From NCBI GenBank assembly GCA_943735955.1, contig OX030959.1:8616106-8680105 (forward strand): a stretch of 64,000 bases of DNA. The letters run 5' to 3'. Below the pieces are notes generated by a model that ran no database searches, was not told the origin of the DNA, and worked only from the letters and a program-made list of their open reading frames with translations. The position numbers were made by a program, and so were the translations under genes. Below, piece after piece: positions 43,765 through 55,640 of this stretch (the stretch's first letter is position 1; each line of letters begins with the position of its first letter). The stretch is from Piscicola geometra (lineage: Eukaryota; Annelida; Clitellata; Hirudinida; Piscicolidae).

Positions 43765-44114
43765 CTACTGCAACAACAACTATTGCACCAACAAAATTCA
43801 CAACTTGACAATATTTTGTTTGCTTCTTCGTTCGCCAGTACTCTCTGGTGGGGGAGTATTGTAGCGGCCACATTGTGTACGATATGTACACACGGCCACT
43901 CCTAAGCAACCTTTGTCCTTCGCACCCTCTTTAAAGTCGTTATCGTGTAAATAAATTCTCTCTCGTGTTTCCTGAACTCTTAGTCGTAACACGGGGCTCA
44001 AGGTTCTCTTGGCGGCGCCCATCTCCTCTCCGAGAAATGTAGGCTTCAAGGATGTGTGGGAATCGAAGCCATGAGTGGTTAACCACTCGGACACCCGTTC
44101 ACCCAGAGATAGTA

Positions 44115-44658
44115 ACGTTGATATAATATCTGATGTTTGGAAGATATCTATGACTGGTACAATCAAGATTTGTCATATTTTAAAAATGGTTAAAAAAAAG
44201 TTATTCATATTAATAATCAAAAATTAGGAAAACTAATTTTAATAAAAATTATATTTTAACCACTAAAAACTTTAATAACTTTTAAATTCTCAAATTATTC
44301 GTTACTTTTAAAGTTAGACAACACAGATTCTATGATTGTTATTTTTATATTTATTGAGGCCAATTTTTGTCAAAAAATATATCATTATAAAATATTTTTC
44401 AAAAGAAAATTTTACAAACCTCCAAAAATCGCCAATTAATTTAATTTAAGTTATATAAATAATTTATTAATTTATTAATAATAAAATTTATTAAATAAAT
44501 CTATAAAATAGATTCTATATCAGATATAGAATCTATATATTATAGTATATAGTATATCAGTATTAATTCAAAAACTTGATGTATTTAAAGGTTAATTTAT
44601 AATTTTTTCATTACCAATAACTTTAGAAATAGATAAAAGTGTTATCATAAAACTATAC
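44115..44658. other. Upstream region of the CGRRF1-like gene
   Basis: AT-rich sequence with ATTTATTAA-type and TATATTATAG runs (44455-44560). No repeat family or clear TATA box at a usable distance recognised. Confidence 0.4.
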
Positions 44659-47600
44659 ATGGAAGAGCTACTGCATCCGAAGATAGACTTCCAAGACTAT
44701 CTGCTTCCTTTAGTTTTTCCAGTGATTCTTCTCAGTACATACTTTTTCCTCAAATATGTTTGGCTGAGGTAATACTATCAATTAGATAAATCCATTTCAT
44801 TTGTTGAAACAAAAACATAGTTACAATTCTATGATATTTCAAAAATCTATAATGTTGAATTAATTTTGTATAAAAAAGTTATTTGACAACTCTAAGCATC
44901 AATAGTATAAAAACTCCTGGTCTTTAGGTTTGACATTAACAGCTGGCTTTCTTTCCCATCTCCGATTTCTGACATGTTCACACCCAACCATGTTCTCCCA
45001 AACCCCATCTATCCTCTCTCAAAAACGATCAACCCATTCTCTTTGTCCATACAGGAATCTAAAATCGGTGATATTCAGTTATTTTTCTGTTATAATTTAT
45101 TCAAAATTGCATTATTGCTGTTTTAACACCACATATTTTCTATTTAATTCCTTCTCTCAGAACAAGGTCACCTCTTGCACCTGCTGCTCACCAGCCACGT
45201 GGAGTGCAGGGTGCATGTGTTATGGGGCTGTCTAATCAGCCGCATCTACCCTCACATCCATCAAGAGTGGAAAGTCTTTCTGAACAGCCATCTGTATAAC
45301 GACATTTGTTTGAAATATGAAATGTTCAAAATGTGAGAAAGCATTCATCAAGGATTTGAGAACTTTTTTATCCTCATAAAGCTTCTTATATACATTCCGA
45401 ATGTGAATTTCGCACATTTAATTAAATTTTTTAAAGACAAAACTCTAATCATTTATTCACTCAGGCCTCGACAATCTGAATTTTCTGCTGCAAGCACCAT
45501 CTCCTTATCCATCCCTGCCATGGACTTGGGCGTTCTTCCCAGAGACAGATACCCCTTGGTTGTTGTGGTGGACAATGGCGGCAGTGACGGCGCAGACACT
45601 TCCATGAACCAGAGAAACAACAACGAAATCGTCAGTCAAGTTTTATAGCTTCATCACTAACCCTTCTGTTCATTTCAATCCATCCTTCTTCTGCATTCCT
45701 CGAAGGGCGCTCTGGTCAGCTTCATGCACCTGCAAGACTCCTTCTGTCCTGCTCCCACCCACCTATTTGACCAGTTCGTTAAGACTTACGCTGGACTACT
45801 GCACAATATCAAGGTCGAGTCTTCTATTTATGGCTAAGTTGATTGCTTTTGTGGTCATTCTAAATGCGAATACATACAATCTTATAAATAAAACGTCATT
45901 TTCATATAGCGCCCGGACACGCAATTGAAGCGCTCGAAGCTAGGACCTTCGGTTGCGCTCGAAGCTAGGACCTTCCGTTGCGCTCGAAGCTAGGACTTTC
46001 GGTTGCACTCGAAGCTAGGACTTTCGGTTGCACTCGAAGCTAGGACTTTCGGTTGCACTCGAAGCTAGGACTTTCGGTTGCTTAAGCCGACTGCACTCGC
46101 TCAGCTACCCGTTCTTGCATCGGTTCTTATGAGTGATCATTGCTCGGCTGATGATTTAAAACATCCAGCTCCAAACTCAATCTTCTTAGCTTAGTTTTGC
46201 TAATTGCTAAGACTAACGTTTGAGGCAAATCCGAAACAGTAAAACTTTTCTTATAAGGACAAAATATTTTGTCCTTGCAAGAGGGAGTTTAGGGAAAAAA
46301 TTCAACAATTTATACTGCATTTAAAACTTTCACTGCACCTTTATTTAAACAATAAAAAACTTAGAAAAAACATTATTCATCATTTTGTAAAAAAAAATAA
46401 AATTTTGTTGCTTTTAGGCCTAAAGAAATGTATATCAAGTCTCCCAGTTTCAACAATTTAACGCCACTGCTGCGTTTTCACAGCATCAATTTACTTTTTT
46501 CTGTTTTAATAATCAATTTTTGTGAAATAGTTTTTAGTTACAATAACTTTGAACCTTTATGTCAGGAATTAATTTTTTTTTCCTCATTTTTTTATTCATT
46601 TAGCCCCTCTCAAAACTATTTTTACTCACTCAATTTTTTCGTTCGACTTTGGTATATTTATACATATTTAGTTTTATTTTAAAGGTGAAAAGATAGTTAA
46701 TACTTTAATTTCAAATTCTTTTCAAATAAATAACTTTTAACACGTTTTCAATGCATTTGAAAATCAATGTTGCCTTTTCTAAGCCTTGGCGTCATATGAT
46801 ATCGTGATTTTTATCAAGCCTAAACTATTAAAATATTTAGCAAAAAAATATTAAAATTAATATTTAAATTAATATTTAAATGTTAATTTATTATGAAATT
46901 AATAAAATTAATAATTAAGTTCAAATTATGCTGATGTTTTCTATTTGTATAAGAAATCCCAAACGGCAAATCTTTCACACTTCAAGAACCCATGGCTTTT
47001 ATTGAAAAAAATATAGTTTATTCATATCTCATAGATTGATTATAAAATCAAAACGAAGTCTTCGTTGATATCGTTTTTGCAATGGCATTACAGTTTGTGA
47101 ATGTTCTGTTGTAATCCACGTTACATTTTTGGCTTTGTAGTCATCATCATCATCATCATCCGGGTTTATATTATACAGAGCAACTTCTTTTCCTCTCCCG
47201 AGGGTGGGGTCTGTCTGAAAAGTCTCAATCTCTCTCTCCACTCCTTTCTGTCATGGGCATCACTGCTGCATGCCCCCAGGTATTTGAGGTCTTTCTGCAC
47301 TACCTCTTCCCACGTCTTCTTTGATTTGCCTGGTCGTTTCGTTCCAGAAACCTCCATTCTTCTAACTTTGTTGATCCATCCACCATCAATCAATCAATCA
47401 TTTATACAATCAATTAACCAATCAATCATTCAATCAATCCATCAAAACTATTTCTATAGCGCGTTTTTCTCCAATTCAAAAGCGCTTTCAAATAAATTTG
47501 TTTAATAAAACAGCTTTTTAGACCATCACGTAACCTCACACTATATTTTAACTATCAGTTTGTCGTGCTCCGTGCTTTTCTGTGGGACAACATCTCTGGT

Positions 47601-49078
47601 TATTTTTCACTCACTTCTTTATTATCTTCATTTTCTTCTTCTTCTGAAGCTTCATTTGTTTCAGTTGAAATTCCCTTGACACAAGATATTCACTAAGTGT
47701 GTAATTCATCGGCAGTAGAACACCAACCACATGTTTATCAACATCATCAGCAGATATCTTTTCAATAGGGTAGCCGCTTTTAATGCCACAGTTGAAAAAA
47801 CATTTTTCTTGTAGATTCATATAATTGCATCTAATAAGCTGGTTTTTCCCATAATTTCTTCGATCAATGAATGTAGAATAAACATCAACATTTGTAAAAC
47901 TAATCAGTAAAAATATGTGTTCTTAAGTCTTAAACGAAATAAATATATATTGATTGATCAGGGACTTGCACGGAGACTAATAATTATAAAAGAAACTCAA
48001 AATGTAAACAAAAATTCCGCGCAAAGGGATTATATTTTACGTATAAGCTTGTCCTTATTACGCGTTAGAGAGATTTCCGTTCGTGAGAGGTGATTTCGAT
48101 GCAAAAACAATCCGTCCTTTTGAAATCGTTCGTATAAAAGAGGATTCCAATCTTGGGAGATTTCGCATAATAGAAGTTTTACTTATGAATATTTACTTTA
48201 TAAATTGTACCAACTTTTTATTTAGTCGAAAGAGTAGCTCTATTATTTGTATTTTCCCCATGGCATTCTGTACAGCGCTTGTCACAAAACAGTATTTTAA
48301 CAGAATTTGAAAGCGAAAGCGATTTGCGTATATTGACGAATTTTGAACGCACAACCACCTCCGTATGCACAGTTCTGAGCTTTTGATAATTGTTGTAATA
48401 AATGTAGGAAATTAATTTGTACGCATGAAGATATGCTCTGTTACTTACTTTAGTAACATCTTCGTGCCCGACCCACCACAGCCTTTGTATGTGTCGTCCA
48501 GTAACGAAGAAGGCGCAGAAGCACAAAATCATGCACCATCATCATCAGCACCATCATCATCTTCAATTCCATCATCATCAGCACCATCATCATCTTCAAT
48601 TCCTTCATCATCAGGACCATCACCAGCCATCAATGTCATCCACGAAAGCACTCACCATTTCAGTACCACAGCGCGTAACAGATTTAACGAAAGAAAGAAA
48701 GAAGAGTGTAATCTAGCTCCAGAGCTGCAACCTCACTGCATACAAAACACTCATGACTATTTCAATGGCATCGTGAACAGCAGCGTCCGACAAAATGATC
48801 ACTCTACACTCTATGATGATTCTTGCACCACTACATCCTCTGCCTCCACTGTCACAACTCATCTCCCTCCAAACTTGCAAGCTCCTTTCTCTCTCGCCGC
48901 CAACACTCGCTCTTCCACGAGCAAGCCGAGTCAGTGTGTGGTGTGTCTGGAAGGGGCGGTTGAGAGGGTGCTTCTCCCTTGCAGACACGCCTGTGTGTGT
49001 GAGAGGTGCTGTGCCCGTTTGCTGAATTGTCCTATGTGCCGAGCCTACATCGTCAGCACTTTTGTCTTTGAAGCCTGA
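44659..49078 (+). CDS. CGRRF1: CGRRF1-like membrane RING-finger protein
   Basis: Cell growth regulator with RING finger domain 1, an E3-type ubiquitin ligase probably anchored in the ER. Exons 44659-44768, 44928-45067, 45161-45293, 45465-45630, 45706-45813 and 48482-49078 agree in phase and give 1254 bp, 417 aa (human 332). An N-terminal membrane span (YLLPLVFPVILLSTYFFLKY) is followed by conserved body motifs GVLPRDRYPLVVVV and ALVSFMHLQDSFCPAPTHLF. The C-terminal C3HC4 RING starts CVVCLEGAVERVLLPCRHAC and ends NCPMCRAYIV. The extra length is a Ser/Pro simple repeat (PSSSSIPSSSAPSSSS) at the start of the last exon. Exon 3's donor (45293) is chosen by phase, and the stretch after it is shorter than in vertebrates. 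Intron 5 (2.7 kb) holds a SINE, a hAT-related repeat and a LINE scrap. Confidence 0.9.
45903..46115 (-). mobile_element. SINE family C with an internal 25-bp tandem expansion
   Basis: The ends match SINE family C (TATAGCGCCCGG on the left, GCTCAGCTACCCGTTC on the right). Between them the B-box region is multiplied: the 25-bp unit with GAAGCTAGGACYTTCGGTTG starts at 45936, 45961, 45986, 46011, 46036 and 46061. Confidence 0.85.
46420..47130 (+). repeat. Second copy of the left part of the hAT-Tip100 element
   Basis: Collinear with 54180-54905: shared blocks include CTGCTGCGTTTTCACAGC / CTGTTGCGTTTTGCAAC, AAGATAGTTAATACTT, GTTTTCAATGC, ATATGATATCGTGATTTTTAT, and GTTGTAATYCAC. No terminal repeat is left. 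It is located in CGRRF1 intron 5. Confidence 0.7.
47150..47393 (-). mobile_element. LINE 3' fragment (post-RT region)
   Basis: The minus-strand frame reads KVRRMEVSGTKRPGKSKKTW then EEVVQKDLKYLG and DRKEWRERLR, the typical end of RTE-like reverse-transcriptase ORFs. An (ATCA)n stretch at 47385-47445 lies on its upstream side. No other part of the element remains. Confidence 0.7.
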
Positions 49079-49269
49079 TGCTTCGATTGATGGGCAGCTC
49101 TAATGTAGATTGTGTCTGCCATTTTTTGTGTTTGTAGGGCTTCTGGTTGTTATGATTAACTATATTTTTTGAGTTGTGTGACGTCAATATACAAACTTAC
49201 TTGTTGAAATGTTGTGCTGAGTGAAGTCACTTTAACAAATTATTTATATTTTTGTTTGTCATTAAAAAC

Positions 49270-49546
49270 CAAATCACCTAGAAGTTCTGTTGCAAATCTT
49301 ACAGAAACGAAAGGATTTTTGATTAAATGCAGTTTTTTCCATTCGTTCGTTGACAGTAAATTAGTAATGTGTGTTCACTTGCTGACAATGTAACCAAAGC
49401 AGCAAAAAACAGTTCAATTTGGATAAGTTTAAATGCATCAAAAGTTTAAAATGCGTTACATTTTTTAACGGCGATAAGAATTTTCACGGTCGTTAATTGA
49501 CTGAACCGTTGATAAAAAGTTAACGTAGATTAAAGTACAGCTCTAG
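49270..49546 (-). mobile_element. hAT 5' fragment (family CTAGAGCTGT)
   Basis: Read on the minus strand from 49546: CTAGAGCTGTACTTTAATCT, ACGTTAACTTTT, then matches to 12060-12300 including GTGAACACACATTACTAATT-type sequence and AACAGAACTTCTAGG. It lies 190 bp downstream of the CGRRF1 stop codon. Confidence 0.75.
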
Positions 49547-49627
49547 TTTTAATGATTTGTTGATTTAAATATAAATAAAATTTACTTCTCAAGTTCTAGC
49601 CTATTTATCTTTAATTTAAACAAGTTA

Positions 49628-50676
49628 TGAATGTTCCATTATTGGAACAGTGAGCATGAATGGGGGGTGTCAAATTTTACTATAAGTTTTTAAATATTCA
49701 TTTTATTCGTTGTTCAAAATTTAAAAAATGACAAAAAACGATAAATTTCCCGAATTAAGATCTCTAATTGTTTTGCTAAATCAAAAATTTATAGAAAATG
49801 CTTTCTTGCAAGCATCAGTGAATGAATCAATGAAAGAATGGGGAGCGAGGATGGCTTAGATGGTAGACGTCGGACTTGACGCTTAAAGGTTGCCTGTTCG
49901 AATCCTTGATAAGCAACCGTGAACTATCATATACCTAGCGTATATGATGCGGTGTTTGCGACGTATGCATTGAGAGATGTGTACGTCGTGTGGAGTGGCG
50001 CCTCGGCGCATAAGAACCATGGTTCTCAGAACCATTGTAACATGGCCTGCGTCTGTCAGGCTGTGAACAGTATAGACCAAAATAGAAAAAAAGAATGGCA
50101 CTCTACACAGTTAAGAAATATCTAAGGGTTTTTTTTATTCTAAACTGAAAAAAGCATCCAATAGTGTCCAATCCCAATTTGGAATGATAACTCTCTCGTT
50201 TATATCATAAGAAATTTCAAGGGCATTAATCCAGTGGTTTCATGTTAATGATGGATATCAAGAGAGGAAAAAAAAACTTCCTGTTGATAATCCACTTTTT
50301 CTCAGGTGGTGAAAGGCTCAAAAGTGGCAAGCCTGTAATAAGTCGAGTGCCTATTAGGCTCGATAAGCTAGAACATTTTTTTATTTAAGCAAAAAAGCAA
50401 ACCAGGTGAGTTTTTTTGCAAAAAGAACACAATTAGAATATATTAAAAAATGCTTAAAAACCTTTCATACAAAATATAATAATTTTACTTTTAAAAAAAA
50501 ATTTTATTTAAAATTTTTTTATTTAAAATTTTTTTATTTAAAATTTTTTTATTTTGATATTCAAGAGATAAAAATATTTTTTGTAAACATTTTTTTTGAA
50601 TGTCTTGATCACAAAACACTTGTTAAATTTGACTCCCCCGTTCATGCTCCGTGCTCCATTATTGGAACATTTACAT
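49628..50676. mobile_element. Possible TIR element of ~1.05 kb containing a SINE
   Basis: ATGTTCCATTATTGGAACAG...GAGCATGAATGGGGGGTGTCAAATTT at 49628-49677 and its diverged inverted copy at 50627-50676 (GACTCCCCCGTTCATGCTCC...TTATTGGAACAT). The interior has no protein signature. I did not find a convincing target duplication. Confidence 0.5.
49838..50100 (+). mobile_element. tRNA-derived SINE (family A), long-tailed variant
   Basis: GGATGGCTTAGATGGTAGAC (A box) and TGTTCGAATCC (B box), followed by CATATACCTAGCGTATATGA, the GGAGTGGCGCCTC block common to other copies, and an extra tail with GAACCATGGTTCTCAGAACC. Only this copy and 4961-5087 have that tail. Confidence 0.85.
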
Positions 50677-50939
50677 TTTTGGTTCTAGACAGAAAGTTTT
50701 TCATCATATAAATTTTTTTGGGTTTCTTAATCAATTGATTGTTTTGTGGAAAAGAAATTTTTAAAAACAATAAAATAAAAATGTGAGCAAAAATGGGTTA
50801 AATAAGTTCTGCTGCAGAAATGGGTAACATATTTCGTTTGAATTTTTTTTATTAGTAGTTCATTTATAATAATATCTGTTAACATAAATAATTTTCAATT
50901 ATTTGACTTCATACATGGCAATAAAAACGAACATTTGTA

Positions 50940-51460
50940 ACTAAGCACTTCGGGGCAAGATGACATTCTTGTCATCTTACTCGTTTTTCAAAATTTTAAA
51001 AATAAATATGATCATGATATTGGAGCTTTTGTGCTGGCTTAATTATTAGTTAATTATTATAAATTAAGAAATTGCCGTAAAGAATTAATGTTGTAAATTA
51101 TAGATAATTACGGATGTCTAGATTTCATCCTATTTTCAGGAAATTACAATTTATTTTATTTCATTTAATATTTTCAAAATGTAAGAATATTTTTATTATC
51201 TGTTTAACCATGTAAAATATTCAGAAAATTAAAATGTTAGACTGTTTTTAGATTGGGGCAAGACGAATATTTAGTATGGTTGTAGAAAAATGAAATTATT
51301 CCTTAATTATATTTATTATAAAAAGTAACAGTTAATATATTCATCACAACAAATAAATGCTCTAACAGTTCATGATAGAAAAAAGTTTGTTATATTTAAA
51401 AATAAAATAACAAAACGACATAAATCGTGTACCAAGTCATCTTGCCCCGGTCTCCCCTCC
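50940..51460. mobile_element. Degenerate element with GGGGCAAGATGA motifs
   Basis: GGGGCAAGATGACATTCTTG (itself partly palindromic) at 50952, GGGGCAAGACGAAT at 51256, and the inverted CATCTTGCCCCGGTCTCCCC ending near 51460. It resembles the termini of a TIR transposon. No coding sequence. Confidence 0.4.
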
Positions 51461-52590
51461 ATAAATACTCGGTTTGCATTGAAGTGAGAACTGATTGTAT
51501 ATGTTTATGTTTATATATTGTTCATATTTATATTTATGTTTATCTAAAAAGTAATGATAATTATTCAAAAACAGATTTTCTATAATTCTGAATAGATTCA
51601 GGTTTATGTTTCAACATATTTGGCATTCAAAATTAATTGCTTTTCTAAACTACAAAACATTTTAAATCGATAAGATAAAGCCTTTTTAAACTAATTATAA
51701 GAGACGTAATCTGAAATTATTGAATTTTGTTATGAAAATAATCTGAAAATATTGAATTTTGTTATGAAAATAGTCTGAAATTATTGAAAATTGTTATGAA
51801 AATCATATGAAATTAGTGAATTTTGTTTAATGTTTAATAATCTTGAGAAATTTGAAAAATACTCATGAAAAGAGCTTAATGAACATAAACCCACCTATAT
51901 TCTCACTATTTTAACAAAGCAAATCCTTTATGATAAATGTACTTCAAATGAAGTAGCAAATGTTTCAAGCATTAAAAAATGTAAAAAATTAACTATTTAG
52001 CTTTAATAAAACTACGTGAGTGTGCACCATTTTCTGTGTGCAGAATTTTCCGTTGCGAATCTTCCTGGTCACCCTACGTGAGGTGAGTTCTAAATGAAGC
52101 GAGTCTAGGTAACCGGTTTTCTAACCATTTAAAAGCCCATGTTGATGTTCTCATAACATTAAAATTAAATAATTCTTAGTCACTGCATTTGAAAGTTTTT
52201 ATGAAAATAATTTTAGTTTTAGAAAAAATATTCAAGTTATTTGATGTTGTAAAATGAATTAATTTCGTAACTCAATCAATAAATATAAAAAAATGATGTT
52301 AATTTTTTATATAAATATATTTTTTAAAACACTCAATGAAACATAACGTGCCCGTTAACAATTTTTAAAGTCAATGAAAGAACATACGTTACGTAGTGAG
52401 AAAATCCTTAAATTTTAAATTAATATTGCTTTATCAAGAAAAGCTTGGATCAATCGTTGAAGAGCAAGGCTGCTATGGCTCATTGAGGATTATGAAGACT
52501 GCTAAAATGATTTGATGATAGCAAGAAAAGTCAGAAGAAAAATGGAAGATGATTAAATGAAAAGGATGTTTCTGAGTTGAAAATGGTAGC
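51461..52590. other. AT-rich region, no gene seen
   Basis: Contains a local 31-34-bp repeat (GAAAATAATCTGAAAATATT-type, 51713-51815) but no exon, domain or RNA gene that I can support. Confidence 0.4.
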
Positions 52591-52676
52591 TTAGTTGGAG
52601 TCCTTTAAACAGATTATATTGCAACTCATTCGACCTTTTCTATCTAGTTGGGCACATTTCATCGAAAAGGTAAACT

Positions 52677-52782
52677 CATTAACTTTTAAACAAAGGTTTA
52701 CTTTGTTAACTTTTAAACAAAAGTTTACTTTGTTAACTTTTAAACTAAAGTTTTCCTTGTTAACTTTTAAACAAACTTTTAC
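52677..52782. repeat. 27-bp tandem repeat, four copies
   Basis: AACTTTTAAACAAAAGTTTA + CTTTGTT units ending two or three bases before a SINE head. Confidence 0.9.
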
Positions 52783-52787
52783 ATCAA

Positions 52788-52922
52788 CGGAACATGTGAC
52801 CGAGTGGTTAACGACTCGCGGCTTAAAGAAATAGGTCATGGCTTCGATTCCCACACATCCTTGAAGCCTACATTTCTCGGAGAGGAGATGGGCACCGTCA
52901 AGAGAACCTTAAACCCGTGAAC
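52788..52922 (+). mobile_element. tRNA-derived SINE (family B)
   Basis: TGTGACCGAGTGGTTAACGA resembles a tRNA-Ser/Leu A-box region; the B-box is GGCTTCGATTCCC; then TCTCGGAGAGGAGATGGGCA. It matches the split copy at 43996-44110. An extra GCGGCTTAAAGAAATAG block sits between the boxes. Confidence 0.85.
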
Positions 52923-52929
52923 AGCGATA

Positions 52930-54114
52930 GCTGTAAAAGAAATTTATGATTTAAACAATAACTTTTACGCGATCTTTAATTTTTTCACAATAAATGACTT
53001 TAAATTTTTTACAATTGTTTTTAGCCTAAAAGTTTTAGGACGGTTAGAAGAATAAAGATTGTGTTCTGTTAATAAATTTCAACGTGAGAAAAGACTCGTT
53101 TAATATTTTTATTTATTTAAACATATATTCCTTTACATGAATAAAAAAATACAAAATACAATACAAAATACAATATTAATTTTCATAACAACTCTCCTTC
53201 CATGCAAGGTTCTCTAAAGATACTGCTGCGATAAAAAAAAAATAATGCCTATTTAGCACGCAACTGAGGCGCCACTCACACAACATAAGTCGTGAAACAC
53301 CGCATCATATACACTAGGTATATGATAGCTCATGGTTGGCTGAACAGGATTTCGAACCGGCGACCTTTAAGTTGCAGGTACAACGACTTTACCATCTAAG
53401 CCAACCCGCTCGCGATAGCTGAAGTCCTGAATGGAGCTGGGAAAGAGGTCCAGCAGGGGAAGTCAGATATTTGTCGAGTCGGGCGTGAGAGATTAAACAA
53501 GACAAGCAACTTTCGCTGTTTCAAAATGTTATCAATCAGAAAGCTTAAACAATTTATCGAAACTTGTGGTTCGAAAGAAGACAAAAGAAATTGTCTGACT
53601 GCTTGACAACTCGAAGAATGTCTGCCAGGATGGTTTTCAGTGCGGAAACGTCTTTCGCTTGGCTGTTGTTTTTTTGCGTGATTAAAAACATTTAATGTTT
53701 CAGTAATTAGCTATTTGAAAGTCATGAAAAATATTAGTCATTTTAAAATTAGAGTTGTGAAGAATATTCGAATTTATTTTTATTTGGTGTTGAATAATGA
53801 ACGCCGATAGACTATCAGCGATAGTTGAGAGGTTAAGACTCCGAACGTAAATTCAATTTCAATTCCTGCCATCGCCTAGTAGGTAGCGAGGATATCACTG
53901 GTGAAACCAAGAACCACAACAAACAAACAAGAGCATTGTATTGTAAGAGAAGCCGATTGTCTACTCTTGTAAGAGCATTCGTCAACGTGCTAATAGCACT
54001 TAGATATAGCGGATTAAAGTTAAACAAATTAATAATCAATTTCAAAGTGCTATTATTTTTATGAAACTTTAAGCTTTTAAATAAATTTTGACAAGTTGGA
54101 GGTTAAAATAAAGT
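52930..54114. other. Intergenic DNA around a SINE
   Basis: Apart from the SINE at 53252-53413 and an AT-rich (ACAAAATACA)n patch at 53140-53175, I see no supported feature. Confidence 0.4.
53252..53413 (-). mobile_element. tRNA-derived SINE (family A)
   Basis: Near-identical to 27748-27906 and 16311-16485: minus-strand GGTTGGCTTAGATGG, GCAACTTAAAGGTCGCCGG, TTCGAAATCC, ACTAGGTATATGATAG-type body and GGCGCCTCAGTTGCGTGC tail. Confidence 0.88.
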
Positions 54115-55429
54115 TACGTTCTCAAGGGCGCAACCAGCCAAAAATGCTGGGGGGGGAGGGTGGGGGCTCAACTTTAGTATAAAGAAAATAATTATTTACC
54201 GCAACTGTTGCGTTTTGCAACTTCAATTTTTATATTTTCTTGCTCTTTTAATATCGAATTTTTTCACATGTTTTGCACATTAAATTTTAAAATTTAATTT
54301 CATAAGTTAAATTTCAATTTATTTTATTTTATATTTTTTAATATTTTATTTTCTGTTCACATTTATAATTTGTCAAAACAATCTTTCCTCGCTTAGATAA
54401 TTTTTTCATTCGAATTTAGTTTTTTTATACAAATTTAGTCCTAATTTCAAGGTAAGAAGATAGTTAATACTTGAGTTAATTTTTTATATACTCAAAATAA
54501 CTTTTAAAAGGTTTTCAATGCTTTTAAAGATCAATGGTGCGTTTTCGCAGCTTTGACGTAATATGATATCATATGATTTTTATTAAGCATAGTCATTCAT
54601 TACAATAGTTATTATATAAATAATAAAATTATTAATTTAACGTTAATGTATAAGAAATGTATACAATTAAAATTAAAAGTTGAATTTTGTAGATGATTGT
54701 TGATTTTTATATTTGGAAAAAAAATTCCAAACCGCAAATGTTTCAAACTTGAAAATTATTGAAGAACATATAACTTTTAACCTCTCATAGGTTGATTATA
54801 AAATTAAAATAAAGATAACTTTCGTCGTCAATGTCGTCTTTGAAACAGCACGACAGTTTATGAGTGTGCTGTTGTAATTCACTTTAAATAATTTGCTTTG
54901 TTGTAATTAAAATAATAATTATTATTTTTATAACTAATAAAATATTTAGAAGTCATAATTTTATCGAACTATTTGCAATTGAAATTTATTTCTGTTTTAA
55001 TAAAAGTGTTTTGAATCAATTTATTTATCATTTCTTACTGCACAGAATTATGTCTCTCTTCCCGCTCATGTTGCGTTTTCACATCATTTTGCCCCATTAA
55101 AACTTATGAAATAATTGTTTTCAATTTTGCTTGAGTTGTTATTATAACCATATAATGCAATTCTAACTTTTTCGGGTAGCAGGGGTAAATGGGCTAAATA
55201 AAAACTACCAATTATAATTGATAAAAATTTAATTAGTTTATTAATGATACAAAAGAAAAACTACAAACTAAGTTGCATAGTAGTCTTTGAGTTACGTCAT
55301 CATTTATTTAAACTAAGGGAAAAATTAAAAAAATAAGTTTGATATGAGATCCTAAACAGTCTATAATTTTTGTGAAAATATTTAGTTTCAACTAAATTTT
55401 GATGTGTTCTCAGTTAAAAAATAATTTTT

Positions 55430-55640
55430 CGATCAGTTTATGAAAATCTTTTCACTATTTCATTCACTGGAAGAAGTGCAGTAGCAGTTTTGGTAGCAGA
55501 TATTCTCAAACAAGCTTTGCAAACGACGAGCAGAAACAGTCGTCCTAAGATGAATTTTAATAAGCCGAAATTTAGAAAATGCTCTTTCTGCATCTTATGA
55601 AGTAACTGGCAGAGTCAGAGCAACATCGAGCATATAGTTC
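55430..55640 (-). pseudogene. hAT-Tip100 transposase C-terminus, interrupted
   Basis: Minus-strand translation gives LDVALTLPVTS, a stop, then DAERAFSKFRLIKIHLRTTV and SARRLQSLF: the family pattern LPVTSA.AER.FSKL.LIK..LR....RL. At least two stops interrupt it, so no working protein is made. Confidence 0.75.

Larger units (their letters stand above)
41935..43990 (+). mobile_element. Ty3/gypsy LTR retrotransposon, internally deleted
   Basis: The 3' LTR runs from TGTAGCGGCCACATTGTGTA (43860) to about 43990; the 5' LTR keeps only its first ~55 bases (41935-41989) and is then fused directly to gag. A 5-bp target duplication ACGGG flanks it (41930-41934, 43991-43995). Inside are gag and protease (frame to 43378) and, near the 3' LTR, a short tail like the C-terminus of gypsy integrases. 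RT, RNase H and the integrase core are absent, so the copy is non-autonomous. Confidence 0.88.
41905..44110 (-). mobile_element. SINE family B, split by the gypsy insertion
   Basis: 43996-44110 on the minus strand has a tRNA-like head: GTCCGAGTGGTTAACCACTC, B-box GGCTTCGATTCCC, then TTTCTCGGAGAGGAGATGGG. The copy at 52788-52922 continues with CCCGTGAACAGCGATAGC; here that continuation is found 2 kb away, at the left edge of the LTR element (minus strand CCCGTTAACAGAAACTACGA, about 41915-41934). The SINE was therefore intact before the insertion. Confidence 0.8.
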
